This document shows positions 21,436 to 33,362 of a DNA stretch of 64,000 nucleotides, one piece after another (the stretch's first letter is position 1; every line of letters starts with the position of its first letter). The translations under genes and the position numbers were made by a program. The DNA is from Dryococelus australis. Taxonomy: Eukaryota > Arthropoda > Insecta > Phasmatodea > Phasmatidae. The stretch is taken from contig CM056995.1 in NCBI GenBank assembly GCA_029891345.1, forward strand, positions 216,632,547 through 216,696,546. Reading direction: 5' to 3'. Under the pieces are notes generated by a model that was not told where the DNA came from, ran no database searches, and saw nothing but the letters and a program-made list of their open reading frames with translations.

Positions 21436-22355
21436 TATACATAACTGGATTAAAGAAGAAACTTAGCAGGATTTTGAAACTGCTCTAACATCTGTGAAAG
21501 AGCAACAGCGAGTCTATGATAGGAGCAGATGCACTTCGATAATCAAAACAAGCATTATCCTTCCTTTTTATTTCTTCCCTCTTCGTAAAGTTTTTTGGCC
21601 TACTTTGCATTCGTGCTTTACATGCGGTAGCGTGTATTTCCTTCTGTTTTCTGTAACATCCTTGTCAGAATTTCAGCGTTTCAGCAACGTGCTTTCTTTC
21701 CAGTCCACCTCAAGTGTAGTAGGCAATCATTCATATATACAATCTAGTCATCTAATCTCTTGTAAGCTTCATGTGTGAAGTCATTACACTTTCCCAACAT
21801 GCACTCGTTGTTCATTATGCGCCATCGTCAATAGGCACTGCCATTCCTCCTCTTGTAATTTGGTTGCATGTAAGAAAATATTGGCACACGTTAACAAAAA
21901 ATTCTGAAATAATTTATTTTCATGTACACTCATTTCCGTTATAAAAGTAACTTTCGTGGTGGAAATAGGTGCGAATACAGTCAATCATTTATAGAATTTA
22001 TAAACTGCATTTCAAATTTTATGACTATCAACTAGAGCAAATATTATAATGGTTTTACGCGATAAATTTTATTTCTCAAATGTTCTTTCTAAAAAATTCA
22101 AAATAGATAAACCCCTAAATTTTTGTTAAAAATTTATTGTTATTAATTTTTTATTTTGCAGATTTAAATGAACAAATTCTAGCAAAATAAATTTATCTTC
22201 ATTGATACAAGTAATATTTAGTCTTATTTCATATGCAACATTAATCGTATTTTTGTGACAATTTTGATAGTAGTCTACGTATACTACTTTTCAATGAATT
22301 ATGCATGTCGGACAGTCGGATGCAGTGACCCATTTGACGTCACTCTCGTTATAAT
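21436..22355. other. AT-rich stretch
   Basis: Strongly AT-rich from 21990 to 22290. The ORFs at 21494-21778 and 21784-21984 show no family signature. No repeat was recognised. Confidence 0.4.
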
Positions 22356-22659
22356 TTAAACACCTTTCAGACCCACTTTAATTTATGGTTTTAGGTGTTG
22401 CAAACAAAAAATTTATAATGCATGCTGTACTTAAGTCGACACAAAACTTGTTTCGTTGTCACAGCCAATGAGATGTAGGCGATATGTTCGTCCACAGTAA
22501 TATGAACTAATCATGACCTACACTTATACGATGGTTTGCGAATCATTTACTCACAGATGAGATCATTGGTCACTGAGCTTCGCAGTGTACAGTACAGATC
22601 AAAATTAACTACACATGTGTAATGCACACAATTGTATTTACTAAGTCTGAATGCGTTAA
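22356..22659 (+). mobile_element. TTAA-2 copy 2, complete
   Basis: 304 bp from TTAA at 22356-22359 to TTAA at 22656-22659. Just inside the ends are the inverted AGACCCA/TAAGTCT-like motifs. The core is GGTGTTGCAAACAAAAAATT, TTGTTTCGTTGTCACAGCCA and GGTCACTGAGCTTCGCAGTG. TTAA target duplications and no coding capacity suggest a piggyBac-type MITE. Confidence 0.7.
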
Positions 22660-22932
22660 ACAATCATTATTACTGATTTGCATGTTTTGGATCATTCATT
22701 GGTCTTCTATATCTACGCATTTCCATACTTATCCCTGTATCTTTCACTACGTCAGTTAGTAACGTCTCACCAGGAGCGATACGGTATTATTAGACGCTTC
22801 TAAATTATTTAATGACAAAAATAGTTATCTGCGCGCCATCTGGGGACATTTCATTTCGCCTATAGTAATGTTGTTCTTTCTGCGTAATATTGCCATTCCA
22901 TATGACACATTTACTTCAATTCTTCTTATTAG
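22660..22932. other. Unassigned stretch
   Basis: Nothing recognised. Confidence 0.4.
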
Positions 22933-23152
22933 AGACCGAGTGAGGTGGCGTAGTGGTAAAACACCCGACTCGCATTTGGAAGGATTCGGGTTCGAATCCC
23001 AGTTATGCCGTCTAGATCTCGATTTTCCATGGTTTCACTACAGGAGACTGCTGTGATTGTTCCTCACTACATCCGTGGACTATCCCTTCCCCCGGCCTTA
23101 CTTCTCAAATGACCTTGCCCTCGACGAGACGTTAAGCCCAACCTACCATCAT
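22933..23152 (+). mobile_element. SINE-B copy 3
   Basis: CCGAGTGAGGTGGCGTAGTG, B-box GGTTCGAATCCC, a shortened body, and the tail GAGACGTTAAGCCCAACCTA. Confidence 0.82.
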
Positions 23153-23155
23153 AAA

Positions 23156-24459
23156 TAGAGGACAGATATAGTCGTTTAATTAATCTCGCAAGCAGCCTCC
23201 GAAAATGTTGTCAATTTACGTAAGGGAACCTCTTCCTCATTTGCAACACATTTCACGTATGCTTCAAATCCGAGTTTTTTCGTTGCACGGAGAACTACCA
23301 GCTCATGGGCACTGCCATCTTGTTCTACCTGGTATAAGCCGACCGTCAGTTAGCTGGTAGGCAGGTTATTTCAATAGCTGCTTGTTACGACCGTAATGGC
23401 GGAATTTTAACTGCTCACGGCCGACAAACTACTCGCTGCGGACATCAAGGACGGAGAGCATGCACGAAGTGCCACTTGTACCAGAGATCTCGGTGGAATG
23501 GAGGCTGTTTTCTCGTGTATTTCCGTCTAGCCTTGACAAAGGAGAGCGGCACGAGGCTGCTGCGTGAGTCACGAAGTTACAGCTATGCAGCCGACACGAG
23601 CTCTTAGGTTAATTTACTAGCGTAGTACTTATTATCACTCACCTCTATTAAAGCAGGCTTCACAGGATGCAAGAAGAGTGCCAAAATTGCGCGAGATGCC
23701 AACATTGCACAAGGATTTCTTGCACAAGTTTGTGTGCAAGGCACATCTTGCGCGAAATGAGGAGATAGAGCAGGTCCTGTTTTTTTTTGTGCAAGGCGAT
23801 GCAAGTTGCGATCCTAATGGTCCTTGTATGCTGGTCTTGTGACCTGTTGTGAAATCAACACTAGAGTAAAAGAGAATCATAATCTGAGGTGTACGAAGAG
23901 GAATACAGGAAGATATATCATCGCTGGAAAATAACTTTAGAGCGTGGATTGGAGTTTAGACAGTTCGCTGAGAATAAAATAAAAACAATCGTATTTTGGA
24001 GGGATAGCTTTGAAAGAAATACCTTGTTGAAGTAAGCAACTTCATATTTTGTATTTTAATACCTTGACTGTTTGGTACTTACCAGGGCTATCAACTAATT
24101 TTGATGCGAGACAGTATTCATCTTACTTATCTGTGTGTCAACTCGTTTCGTACGAAATTTAGTAAGCATTCTCGTACGAAAAATTCCGTACGAAATCTTT
24201 CGCGAATTGCGTCTTGCATCGTATGAAGTCTGCTTAAGTTGTAGTTAAAAATATCACGCTGAGCACTACACGATAGCCGCAACACCATTAAAAAAATCGA
24301 GGTGTGTCTGTATCGAGGACAAAGCCGTGGGTTTCGTGTGAATGTTTTCTGTGCGACGTGGGAATGAAATGATGGAGAATAAATGAATACTTCGGTTTTA
24401 TAGCTTAAATAAAGAGCTCTAGCCGACATGTTTCGTCTGGCACTGAAATCAGTTTGACT
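23156..24459. other. Unassigned stretch containing TTTCGTACGAAA palindromes
   Basis: Only one local structure stands out: three copies of a CGTACGAAA palindrome between 24146 and 24195, then TTTCGCGAA. The ORFs at 23604-23804, 23635-23880 and 24127-24429 lack family signatures. Confidence 0.4.
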
Positions 24460-24917
24460 AAGTGTTGTGCAGCATGTGACATCAGCGAAGAGGACGGATG
24501 ACGGTAGTGGAGTGTTTTGTGCGGTGTGGGGTTACGAGAGGGGGCGGTATGTCCGGCTACTGTGCATGAAGGGGCCTGGAGCACTCTAGAACATTCTAAA
24601 CTGGTGTAATGTGTACTGAATTAGAGTAGAGCTGTATGAATGTGTGATACGGACTTTACTGTAAATGTTGGAATTGTCCAACATTGACACATAATTTGTA
24701 AAATAATTCAATAGGCTTCGAGGTACAGATTGTTGGGGCTGATTTTAGTAATCAAGATTAGATTAATTGTTTAGAGGTGATCGTGAATTGAATTGATTAA
24801 ATTGATTAAATGTGAATAGCAAGTGATAGGCATGTATTGCAATATGATAATTCGACGGCATTTGATTTGCAGTGTCTATAAATAAATTAGGAATATATTA
24901 TTAAGGCTTTCATTTAA
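24460..24917 (+). mobile_element. Decayed LTR fragment related to the solo LTR at 56.5 kb
   Basis: Matches 56850-57290 in order: CTACTGTGCATGAAGGGGCC against CTACTGTGCGTGAGGGCGCT, GCACTCTAGAACATTC against GGACTCTAGAACATTG, then TTTACTGTAAATGTTGGAAT against TTTATTGTAAATATTCGAAC. The left half of the LTR, including its TATA box, is missing or unrecognisable. SINE-A follows directly. Confidence 0.65.
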
Positions 24918-24921
24918 TTAT

Positions 24922-25125
24922 GAAAGGGACACGGTAGCTGGGCGGTCAGCCTGCTCGCCTCTCACCAAGGCGAACCGGGTTCAATCCCCGCCCGGATCAC
25001 TCCCGTATTTTCGTAAGTGGAAATCATGCCAGACGATGCCGCTGGTTTGGCGGTTTTCTCGGGGATCTCCCGTTTCCCTCCGGCCATTCATTCCGGTACT
25101 GCTCCATACTCCATACTTTAATTAA
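24922..25125 (+). mobile_element. SINE-A copy
   Basis: GGGACACGGTAGCTGGGCGG, B-box GGTTCAATCCCC, then CCAGACGATGCCGCTGG and TTCATTCCGGTACTGCTCCA. The tail end is missing. Confidence 0.82.
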
Positions 25126-25254
25126 TACATGAGTAGCTTGAAGAACCTATTGAGAAACTGTAACAATACTCTGTGGTGTTGTGATGCTGGAGAAGGTGTT
25201 CGTGGTCGGGCTCGCCTCACTGACACACATGCCGGGCAAGATGCTGGATCCTCT

Positions 25255-25257
25255 CTG

Positions 25258-25297
<40 letters not shown>
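25255..25297. repeat. CT microsatellite
   Basis: About 40 bp of (TC)n with one CTGT interruption near the start. Confidence 0.95.
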
Positions 25298-25298
<1 letters not shown>

Positions 25299-25844
25299 AG
25301 CTCGAGATGGTGCGATGGCGAGCACGAGTCTCTGTCGGCGGACTGAACACGAGTGAGAGTGCAGTGCGCTGCCCGTCAATGTGTGCGAACATTACCACAC
25401 TCCGACCACGGCTGCAGTGGAGACGGAAAGCTCCGAACCACGGTCGTGGAAGACAGATCTGGACACTCGCCTATCTAACAATGTTTAGCGAATTGACCCC
25501 CTTATTGACTGACTTAGTTCATGCAGTAGCCACATATCTCTGCAAGAAAATTTGTGTTGGTAGTATTGCTGGTGTAGGGACAACACCATAGAGGTATGAA
25601 TGTCATTTTCCCATTTTAAGAAAAAAAATAATAGCAATTCCCCTGCCTATGCTAGCCATGTCAACAGCATTACTTCAGTAGCAGTGCTCTGCGGCTGGGT
25701 TCGTGAACTAAATAAGTCAATAAGGGCGTCAACTTTTCAAGCTAGTAGTGATCAGGCCTGTATTCTACGGCCGTGCTCCGAACCACAGTCTTGGCATTTT
25801 ATTCCTCCAACTAATTTTGGGAATCTGAAATTACATAACTTTCT
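25298..25844. other. Unassigned stretch
   Basis: The ORFs at 25181-25591 and 25600-25854 read through the microsatellite or lack any family signature. Nothing was recognised. Confidence 0.4.
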
Positions 25845-25925
25845 ATTAGGTTAGGTTAATTTAGGTTAGGTTAGGTTAATTTAGGTTAGGTACGGTTATG
25901 TTAGGCTAGGATAATTTAGTTTAGG
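25845..25925 (+). repeat. Interstitial TTAGG-type block
   Basis: TTAGGTTAGGTTAATTTAGG occurs nearly twice, followed by degenerate units (TTATGTTAGGCTAGG). (TTAGG)n is the telomere repeat of most insects. Here it is short, interrupted by TTAAT and embedded in unique DNA, so it is an interstitial or repeat-derived tract and not a chromosome end. Confidence 0.75.
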
Positions 25926-26269
25926 TCATATTAGCTTAAGCCATCTCAAGAATTGTAGGTGGGCTTAGAAGACTTCATTATACATACAACATTTGACACA
26001 ATACATTTAACGAATGAATAATACACACATATCTTTAAAATTTATACTTTTTTTCAAATTATTCATACCACGTAACAATTGAAAAAAAAACAAAAAAAAA
26101 CAATTATATTACACTACAAACAATTGAACGCTAACACAATTGTAATATTAACAATAATTGTATGACATCATACAGCCACCTACACAGCCTCAATACTGCT
26201 ACCCCCTTGCTTCTACTCAAACCATTACGTGTGTAGTCATTTTTTTTAAATAAACCTATAAAAAGATAA
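25926..26269. other. AT-rich stretch with A-runs
   Basis: A-rich runs at about 26082-26100. Nothing else was seen. Confidence 0.4.
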
Positions 26270-26377
26270 CCACAAAAGTAAGTAATTGCGCATTATTTTG
26301 CTGACCATTACAGTGTTTTAGTTTATAAATTCCCTTCGCCCATCAATAAAATAATGCGCAATTGCTTACTTTTGTGG
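26270..26377. mobile_element. 108-bp inverted-repeat unit
   Basis: The 30-bp arms CCACAAAAGTAAGTAATTGC... (26270-26299) and its complement (26348-26377) differ at one base. A 48-bp spacer separates them. It abuts the GT/AT microsatellite. A very short MITE is likely; there is only one copy in the window. Confidence 0.6.
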
Positions 26378-26385
26378 TGTGTGTG

Positions 26386-26454
<69 letters not shown>
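26374..26454. repeat. GT then AT compound microsatellite
   Basis: A (GT)n run of about 20 bp is followed by about 58 bp of (AT)n. Confidence 0.95.
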
Positions 26455-26457
<3 letters not shown>

Positions 26458-26642
26458 ATTTGGCAACTTTGCAGTGCACCCCTCTTATCACAATTCCCAT
26501 AGTTTTCTCTGTTTCGCCGCCTGACTGTCTTAAAAAAAACCATGATGGAGCTATATTTGTGCGTTTGTTGTGCAGTTCAGTTGCTTAGCTACTAAAAAAA
26601 TTTTATAATTATTATGTTAAGGAGGAGAGGGAATATATTTTT

Positions 26643-26730
26643 TGACAACTCTTAACAACGAGGTATTGAGACCCGATGAGGGTGATTGAGGTGAGTACGG
26701 AGCAGCGCCGGAATGAAAGGACGGTATTCC
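26643..26730 (-). mobile_element. SINE-A tail fragment
   Basis: ACAACGAGGTATTGAGACCC and GAGGTGAGTACGGAGCAGCG, then CGGAATGAAAGG. The rest of the SINE is absent. Confidence 0.7.
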
Positions 26731-28976
26731 ATTAAACTGAACACATAGTAAACAACTTGTATGCTTTGGGGAATCAAATTAGAAAATGTATACGTTTAGA
26801 CATTCAATAATTACAAACTCATAAGCTATACATGTAACGTAGAGAAACAGACCCCACAGTTTAATTTAGTTACAAATCCTTTTGTTGGACGATCTATTTC
26901 TGCGTAACACTAACACTGAGTTCAGCCACAGAGAGTTCTGAGGAATTCCTCCCACCAGAATCCTCTAGATGGGTTATTAGTAGCTCATACAAAAAAATTA
27001 ACAACTCTCTCAAACCCAGAATGCTAACTAATTTTAATGGTAGTTCCTGGAGTTCCTTTAAGTTATACTATGAATATTAACGTTAGTTAAAATTTCAGCT
27101 AACTTCTACTTTTCTTGTTCGCTGACATTTTCTTCATAGGGCTTACAGGGGCAGATTATCTTATATATCTTTCAAGTTCTCATATGCTGTGTAATTGTCA
27201 TTTCTTTCACAGTCAGGCTTAGATCCAAATACATTAAGTTAGAAGTGGAGTGTCTTACAATGGAGTACTGCACACATTTGGTGAAACGGGAAAGTATTTT
27301 GATATACTCAGATTATTTAAATGTGTTTTTTTAAAATCATTTAAGAAAAGTCTACTTTTGATTTTGATCAAAATATAAGTGCATTTCCATTCTGAATGCT
27401 TTATAAAGCGTATTTAGCAAAATAAAAATATAAAAAAATTTCACTGTGCAACACCATCATAATAATTTCTCTGGTTTTTTATAATAAAATTCGTGATAAC
27501 GTTTACGAATATTTGTAATAATTTAATTAATTCACATCCATTTCAGCCAGGAAATTTATAATTTTTATTAACTAAAATAATGTACAGGAACTATATTATT
27601 AAAAATATTTATGCAATATAATACTGGAATGCATAACTTATATTTTATTATATAGAAGGTAACAATTATGTATATGGATTTTCTTTATGGATTGGGGAGT
27701 TCGTTTGCAAAATGTGTTTTATGAAGCATTTAAATGGAAATCCTTTGAATTTTGAACAAACGTAATATATTATTTTTTTTTTTAGATATTTACATAACCA
27801 AATTCTCTCAATGTATTTCACAGCGTTACAAAACACATGCACTCTTCTTTCAACTGCAACATAAATAGTACTTTTCTGACAATGTTGGTACTTTGTGTAC
27901 AACTTTATTATGACTTCTACATTCTGTACAGTCGGCGCAGCGCTTCAGTGGAAGCTACTCTGCTTCTACTTGAACAGTTAGACTGCGGTTATTTCGTTCG
28001 TTTCCCAGAATGCCGATACATTAGGTTGTATGTGGTTCAAACTCGTAGTCGACAAATATTTATTGCTGTCTAAGGAGTTGCGCGGGGCGTGCCAACTGAA
28101 ACCAGATCTTGTGACGAAATGGAAACAAGTGTAAACAAGTTTGGAATCCAGCCTGGCGCATGCCCACTCTGGTAAGTCGCAAGCTGATGCGAGGTGCGCG
28201 AAACCAGGCCGGAGAAAACAGTATTGCGACACCAGACGTGCTGGACCAAATGAGGGAAGCAGCCGTACATCTTAAGCGAGCACGGCGCGGCGTGATTGAC
28301 CAACCACTACGTAGTTCACATACAGAGTAGCTGGTTGTTATTATTAATAGATTTTAACTCCTCGCATGGGCTATAGTTCAAATGAGACTATAAAGGCGAT
28401 GCAAGTAATTGATAAGAGTTATGTAATGAACATTATATAAAAGGGGTTTATTTAACATTAAGGGTGGGTAATATTATTTCAATATAAATTTTATGAAGTA
28501 TGCACGGAGGGAGCTATACAAATATTGAAGTAATAATTTATATTAAATTATAAAGAATTAACCAGCCACATTCTGAGTAAATTCTAATTCGCGATTCCCC
28601 ACCTTGTTCATGATTCCGGAGGCTGATTAAGATGGCGGAAGATGATGACCCGACATACCCATCTTCAGTGTTCTTCTCGTTCCAAAGGCCCGACGACAAA
28701 AGACACCGTCCGCGGGCTACACTGCCCTATATCAGCTGCGTTGTCCCCGTTCACTGGCCGGCGGAGGGGGTATCTGTGGTTTGCGATTTCATAACTAATT
28801 TCAGCAATCACGACCCTTGTTATGGATTAATAAGTGACGGTGTGATCATGCAGGCCGTTCAGCTAAGGCCTGATCACAACCCATAACAGGGTGACATCGC
28901 GCGTCCAACACGGCAGTTCATTTCAGACTCGAGTCGTGGTTGTCCCTACAAAGTGTTAAACGTGAACCCGGTGTGT
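26731..28976. other. Long AT-rich, largely unassigned stretch
   Basis: No repeat family of the window recurs here and no convincing coding frame exists. Bases 27360-27800 are very AT-rich. Bases 28070-28300 and 28600-28960 are more balanced; the 84-codon ORF at 28632 has an acidic start but no recognisable domain. Confidence 0.4.
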
Positions 28977-29393
28977 TTAACACGTTGAGGTCAGCAGACA
29001 TTTACAAGACAACCAAGACAAGTTATACGAGAGTTACTTATATCCTTCACTGCAGGAACACCGGTTCTATTGGTCTCTGTGTTCCCACTCACTACCGTTA
29101 TAGTGGCTGGTCATCAGTCACTAAGGCGCTGAGTTGGTTTTATCCCAATCAAATATCTTTATTTGTGTACTATGTTTCACAATCACTCCTGTCATTTTGC
29201 GGAGATATAACAAAAATATGTTTTTTTCAGTCAGGAAAGTTATCGTTACTGAGCTGTAGAGTTCTTGTAAGATTCTGTTAAACAAGGGCAGTACAATGAC
29301 TGCGTGAAAATGTTAGTTTTCTTTTCAATGACAAAGAAATTTTCAAAATATTTTTAATCGAGCTACACTCGAGCGTAGTACTCAAAGTTTTAA
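28977..29393 (+). mobile_element. TTAA-1 copy 2
   Basis: TTAACACGTTGAGGTCAGCA at the left; the right end is CTACACTCGAGCGTAGTACT to TTTTAA. Internal CTTCACTGCAGGAACACCGG. The right TTAA is preserved as TTAA in GTTTTAA. Confidence 0.8.
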
Positions 29394-29797
29394 TAGTTCC
29401 GTAAAACAATACGCGTGTATAAAAAAAATTCTGTAACACAGTTAAGGAGCAAGGTAGACAACCGCTTTATGGAACGTGGTCGAAATTTCATTGAGTAATC
29501 TAGGTCGATATTACAATGTAGTGTAAATTCTCACTCAGTACGCGGAAACCAGGTCAATCAACTTAACAGCAAGTTGCTATCCTGTAAGTCCGAGTACGGC
29601 AAATTAGAAGCGGAAACCGTTCAGTTCTTGTATCCATGATCGAGGACACATTGCAGTTAAAGGTGTTTATGGTCGGCACAGTACACAAGAAGTAATCAGT
29701 GGCCAAGTGTTTTGTGTTAGTGAGAAATCAGATTTGTTGAAGTTTCTGCGCCTGTCATTTGGGAATGGATAGTACCGACAGCAACGAACACGCAGTC
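29394..29797. other. Unassigned stretch
   Basis: Nothing recognised. Confidence 0.4.
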
Positions 29798-30074
29798 CAG
29801 TGGCGTGTAGTGAGCTGTTACAAGGCGAGCTGGTGCTTGCTCACCGCTGTACATTCTCGGTGCACTTAGCAGGAGCAAGTAACCACCGCGCAGCCTAGGG
29901 ACACTGATTGCATTCCGACCACTCACAAGCGAGCAGCAAGGGACCCACTACACACGTCCTGTGGCTTCAGCTGCCGAGCTACGTTTTACTGGTGGAAGCG
30001 TAAACTAGCAAGCAACAGGATATACCACACAGTTAGTGCCATCTTACCTTGCAACAGTTCCCCACACGCCACTG
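29798..30074. mobile_element. CAGTG (hAT-like) MITE copy 2 with target duplication
   Basis: 277 bp from CAGTGGCGTGTAGTGAGCTG to CCCCACACGCCACTG. Flanks are ACGCAGTC (29790-29797) and ACGCAGTA (30075-30082), an 8-bp duplication with one difference. CAGTGGCG ends and 8-bp duplications are typical of hAT elements. Confidence 0.8.
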
Positions 30075-30082
30075 ACGCAGTA

Positions 30083-31202
30083 CATTGTTTACACACGGGT
30101 TGCGAAATGCGCACTCGATGCAAGTATAGCAGACACCAAAATTTTAAACAACTGCAACACTTAAGCTCGCGATTTAATTAAATACTGAACAGGTTAACAT
30201 AACGGGTGGAGGAGCGGGAAATGGAAAGCTAAGGGACACCAAATAACTACAGCGGTGTATTCTTGGTATAGGGATGTTGATTAAGAGGTGGGAACATTAA
30301 ACCCAATGCAAGATAAATCCAGACATTTCGCTGAGAAAAAACTATAATGTATTTTACGACGCGTACATTTTTAGAGCAATACTTAATTTGAGTATTTTAC
30401 AAAACGCATAAAAAATTTTCAATTCCGATACCACTGTTTCTGAACGAAAGTTGTTTTAGCAAAAATCACTTAAATTTGTGACCACGGTAAACAATAAACA
30501 ATTATGAATTTTACCACAACTAGTAGTAGTGATAAAATTTAATTATTAATAACGCATCTATGACTCAGATGAGCGAGAGAAGAAATGAAACAGTAGATCT
30601 CCACATTGATCTTTCGAGACGTTAACTAATACTGGAATGAATCCTGTGTAGTGATTGGTTTATTTCCCAAGGATTTTTTTCCATGTTTCTCTAATGGATT
30701 TCCTGGTTACAAAACCACAATAATTTCAATGGAATGAAGTCACAGCTGGAGTCCCAAGACTTTCCACTTTACGTAATAAATAATATAATGTTTGATATAA
30801 ATCGAGTGCCAATTTATTGAACACGAACGAATAGCATAATATATTTTGTACCAAACAAACAGCAGGACCCAAAACTCCGAGAGGCAACGTGACAGTTGAA
30901 GTTGACTTCAGGTAACCTTTCGAATGGCTTTATCTGGTTCATAAATTAAATATGTGGCATCATTCCTGTGACTCAACTTACTGCGTGTCGAGGACGGCCT
31001 CACCTTGCGCAGCTATAGTGTTTTCGAACTGGGATTCCCACCTGCGATGTGCCCACGCTATTTCTAATTTACGTGATTTTCCTGGTCCCAAAGTTGGCTG
31101 GTGGGAAGCCATAGGTGGTCGAGATGTATCCTTGACTTTGATATATGGCAATGAGTTTAGCCAAATTTACCAAATGACTATATAGATTGATGGTAATTTT
31201 TT
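30083..31202. other. Unassigned stretch
   Basis: AT-rich, except 30930-31140 where a 77-codon ORF starts at 30952; its translation is not recognised. Confidence 0.4.
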
Positions 31203-31840
31203 TACGTGAATACGTCATTAAATTCGCTACCATAGTGGGAGGTAATCCAGAAAATCCGATAACAAAATCGTGGGATACAGTTTGGCATTGCAGCTCCGAA
31301 TCTATCGTCTACATTCTAAATTCAATTACACCACTCGATAGCCAAAAGATTGAAGCATATGTTACGTTGAGTGAGGACTGGGAAGAATCGGGGAATCATT
31401 GTGAATTGGGGGGGGGGGGGGTCGCGTGGAGGGAGAGTGGCGCTTCTCATAACTTCCGTGTAGTATAACTTTTGTCTAGGAGAAGTTACGACGCTCCTTT
31501 AAGTTTTAATCGACAGCTCTCGTCAAGATTAATCGATTGCGCGTATAAAAATATTTGTCTGGCGTGGTTTTGGTGAAATTGTAAAAGTTTAATGGAAAAA
31601 ATTAAGAAAACTTAACACAAATTCGGCCTCTACTCGTCACAAAGCTAATTCTAAATACATAAATTGTATACGGTTGGAAAGAGCATCTCAAAATAAATCC
31701 AGTGATACCACGAAACCCCATATGATCAAGTTAAGCGGTGCCGGTAACGTAAAATAAACATCAAGGCGTCCGAGCGCGTCAACGTAGACGTATTCACGCA
31801 AAACAAACGGCCGTGTCCCCAACATAGCCACACCGAATTT
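31203..31840 (+). repeat. Dispersed repeat L, copy 1
   Basis: About 630 bp colinear with 55553-56236 (reverse). Landmarks: CCGATAACAAAATCGTGGGA, GTTACGTTGAGTGAGGACTG, a G12 run at about 31410, CGACAGCTCTCGTCAAGATT and CAAACGGCCGTGTCCCCAAC. CGTGAATACGTC near the left edge recurs inverted (GACGTATTCACG) near 31787. It has no coding capacity and the class is unknown. Confidence 0.7.
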
Positions 31841-32089
31841 TTTGTTATTTTTTTAAAGAGAAGCCCTTGTCTATAGCTTTAGTAACGATGGTGATTCCTC
31901 TTGGATTTTACTGTCTTCATCATCGAAAATATTTGTTGTTTGTAGTTAGATTAGACACTTTTTCAGCACGACAAGGAAAAAAAATTAGTTCACCTATTGA
32001 ACATCGGGATTGACAGCAATCCCCAAGATTTTCGCGAGAAGATCGTTATGTAATGTGGACGTATTCGAACAGCGTTGCAGTGTGTTTGA
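31841..32089. other. Unassigned stretch
   Basis: Nothing recognised. Confidence 0.35.
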
Positions 32090-32790
32090 AGTACAGGTAT
32101 TTTTTTTTACGGAACTATAAAGCGTGTGTCCAGTTTACTGGTCTACGGAAACAACGCACATTTCACACTATGCCTGTCGATTACTTTAAAGACGTCGCAC
32201 ACATTAGAAACACCGTTTCAGAGCACTCAAACACTGCTAAAACTCGCTTTTTTCAAAGCTCTGTATCTCAAAAATATGTATTATTAGGGCCACTTGTTTT
32301 TCGCTAAAATATTTCAGGACTACCTGTACTCCAAAACACTGTAACTTAGATACACTTACGTGATTGGGTGATTTTAACTGTCATGCTTTCAAGGTGTCTG
32401 CCCGCGAATGAAGGACGTCCAGTGTTGGAGTTACCTGATTCTGATTGGCCCAGTCTGGCAAGGAATTGTCTCCCGGCAAAGATACGTGGCCAATAACGAA
32501 GGGAAGACTGTATGTATGCCATAGGATATTGGAGTCTAGCCTTCGCGTAAATCTTTTCGCGAAAAACAGATGGTCCTACGTATTATGTACACACAGGAGT
32601 AATCGAGGGACATACATTAAACCTTTGTACATACTCACCAATAAAATTATAGTGTTTCCGCTTAAAGTCCCATGGTTACACACAGCACTACGTGAACACT
32701 GCATGCCAGTCCAGATACCTGCACGTAGCGGCGTTGGTGCACTTGCAGCGCGTGCCAGTGTAGCCCTTATTAACTCCCGCATTCCTCGGC
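32090..32790 (-). repeat. Dispersed repeat I, copy 2, split by T8-E
   Basis: The reverse complement matches 3961-4400 and 59465-59880. It is interrupted by the T8-E element at 32285-32578, whose 8-bp duplication bridges the two halves. Confidence 0.6.
32285..32578 (+). mobile_element. T8-E element copy 1, with 8-bp duplication
   Basis: 294 bp from TAGGGCCACTTGTTTTTCGC to AAAACAGATGGTCCTA. Flanks TGTATTAT (32277-32284) and CGTATTAT (32579-32586) match at 7 of 8. TCTAGCCT lies 36 bp from the right end and the complement of ATTGG at 85-89 from that end. Confidence 0.88.
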
Positions 32791-33362
32791 CTCCAGGTAG
32801 GAGGTCCCCTTAAGAAGCGTCGTGGTCGTGTAATGCCGGAAATCACGTAGTTCCGACAAGTACGAAACGACGTTTAGAAACAAACAACCAATCAAACGTG
32901 AGACGCCTCTAACGTCAAAATGACGAAAACTGTCGCACGACCAGTCAGTTTTGCATTATATATATATATATATATAATGAAACGGGACAGGGTGTACAAC
33001 TTTGTATCATGAAATATTTCTACTGACATTCCTTACAGTTGAAAATTGGCATCTCATTGCGGAAAAAATATTTTCCACTTATCGGATTGTACTCATGAAA
33101 TTTATATATATACCTTGTCGTGTTTGAAGTAATATCTGCACTCTTTATCAGCATAATGTGATTTTTCGTAGCACATTTTTACGTTTGTTGGGGCTCTGTG
33201 ACTTCATCATAAGGAGGAACCTATTCAAGGCGTGACTTACAAACTGCCTCGCCAACTCACTGACCCAACTTATTCTGTACACTTCAGGAATTCCCCCGCC
33301 TACCTGAAGGTTTTTTTGAGTGACTGAAGCACAGACTAGAAGCCCTTACAGAAATGAAAACT
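32791..33362. other. Unassigned stretch with (TA)n palindrome
   Basis: A short (TA)n run at about 32957-32977. Nothing else recognised. Confidence 0.4.

Noticed and set aside
23604-23880. GTGCAAGG/CTTGCAC words as a possible TIR element
   Set aside because: The words recur but do not form consistent inverted ends, and no second copy was found.
28632-28886. ORF beginning MAEDDD as a host first exon
   Set aside because: No domain, no Kozak or splice evidence, and no continuation; kept as unassigned.
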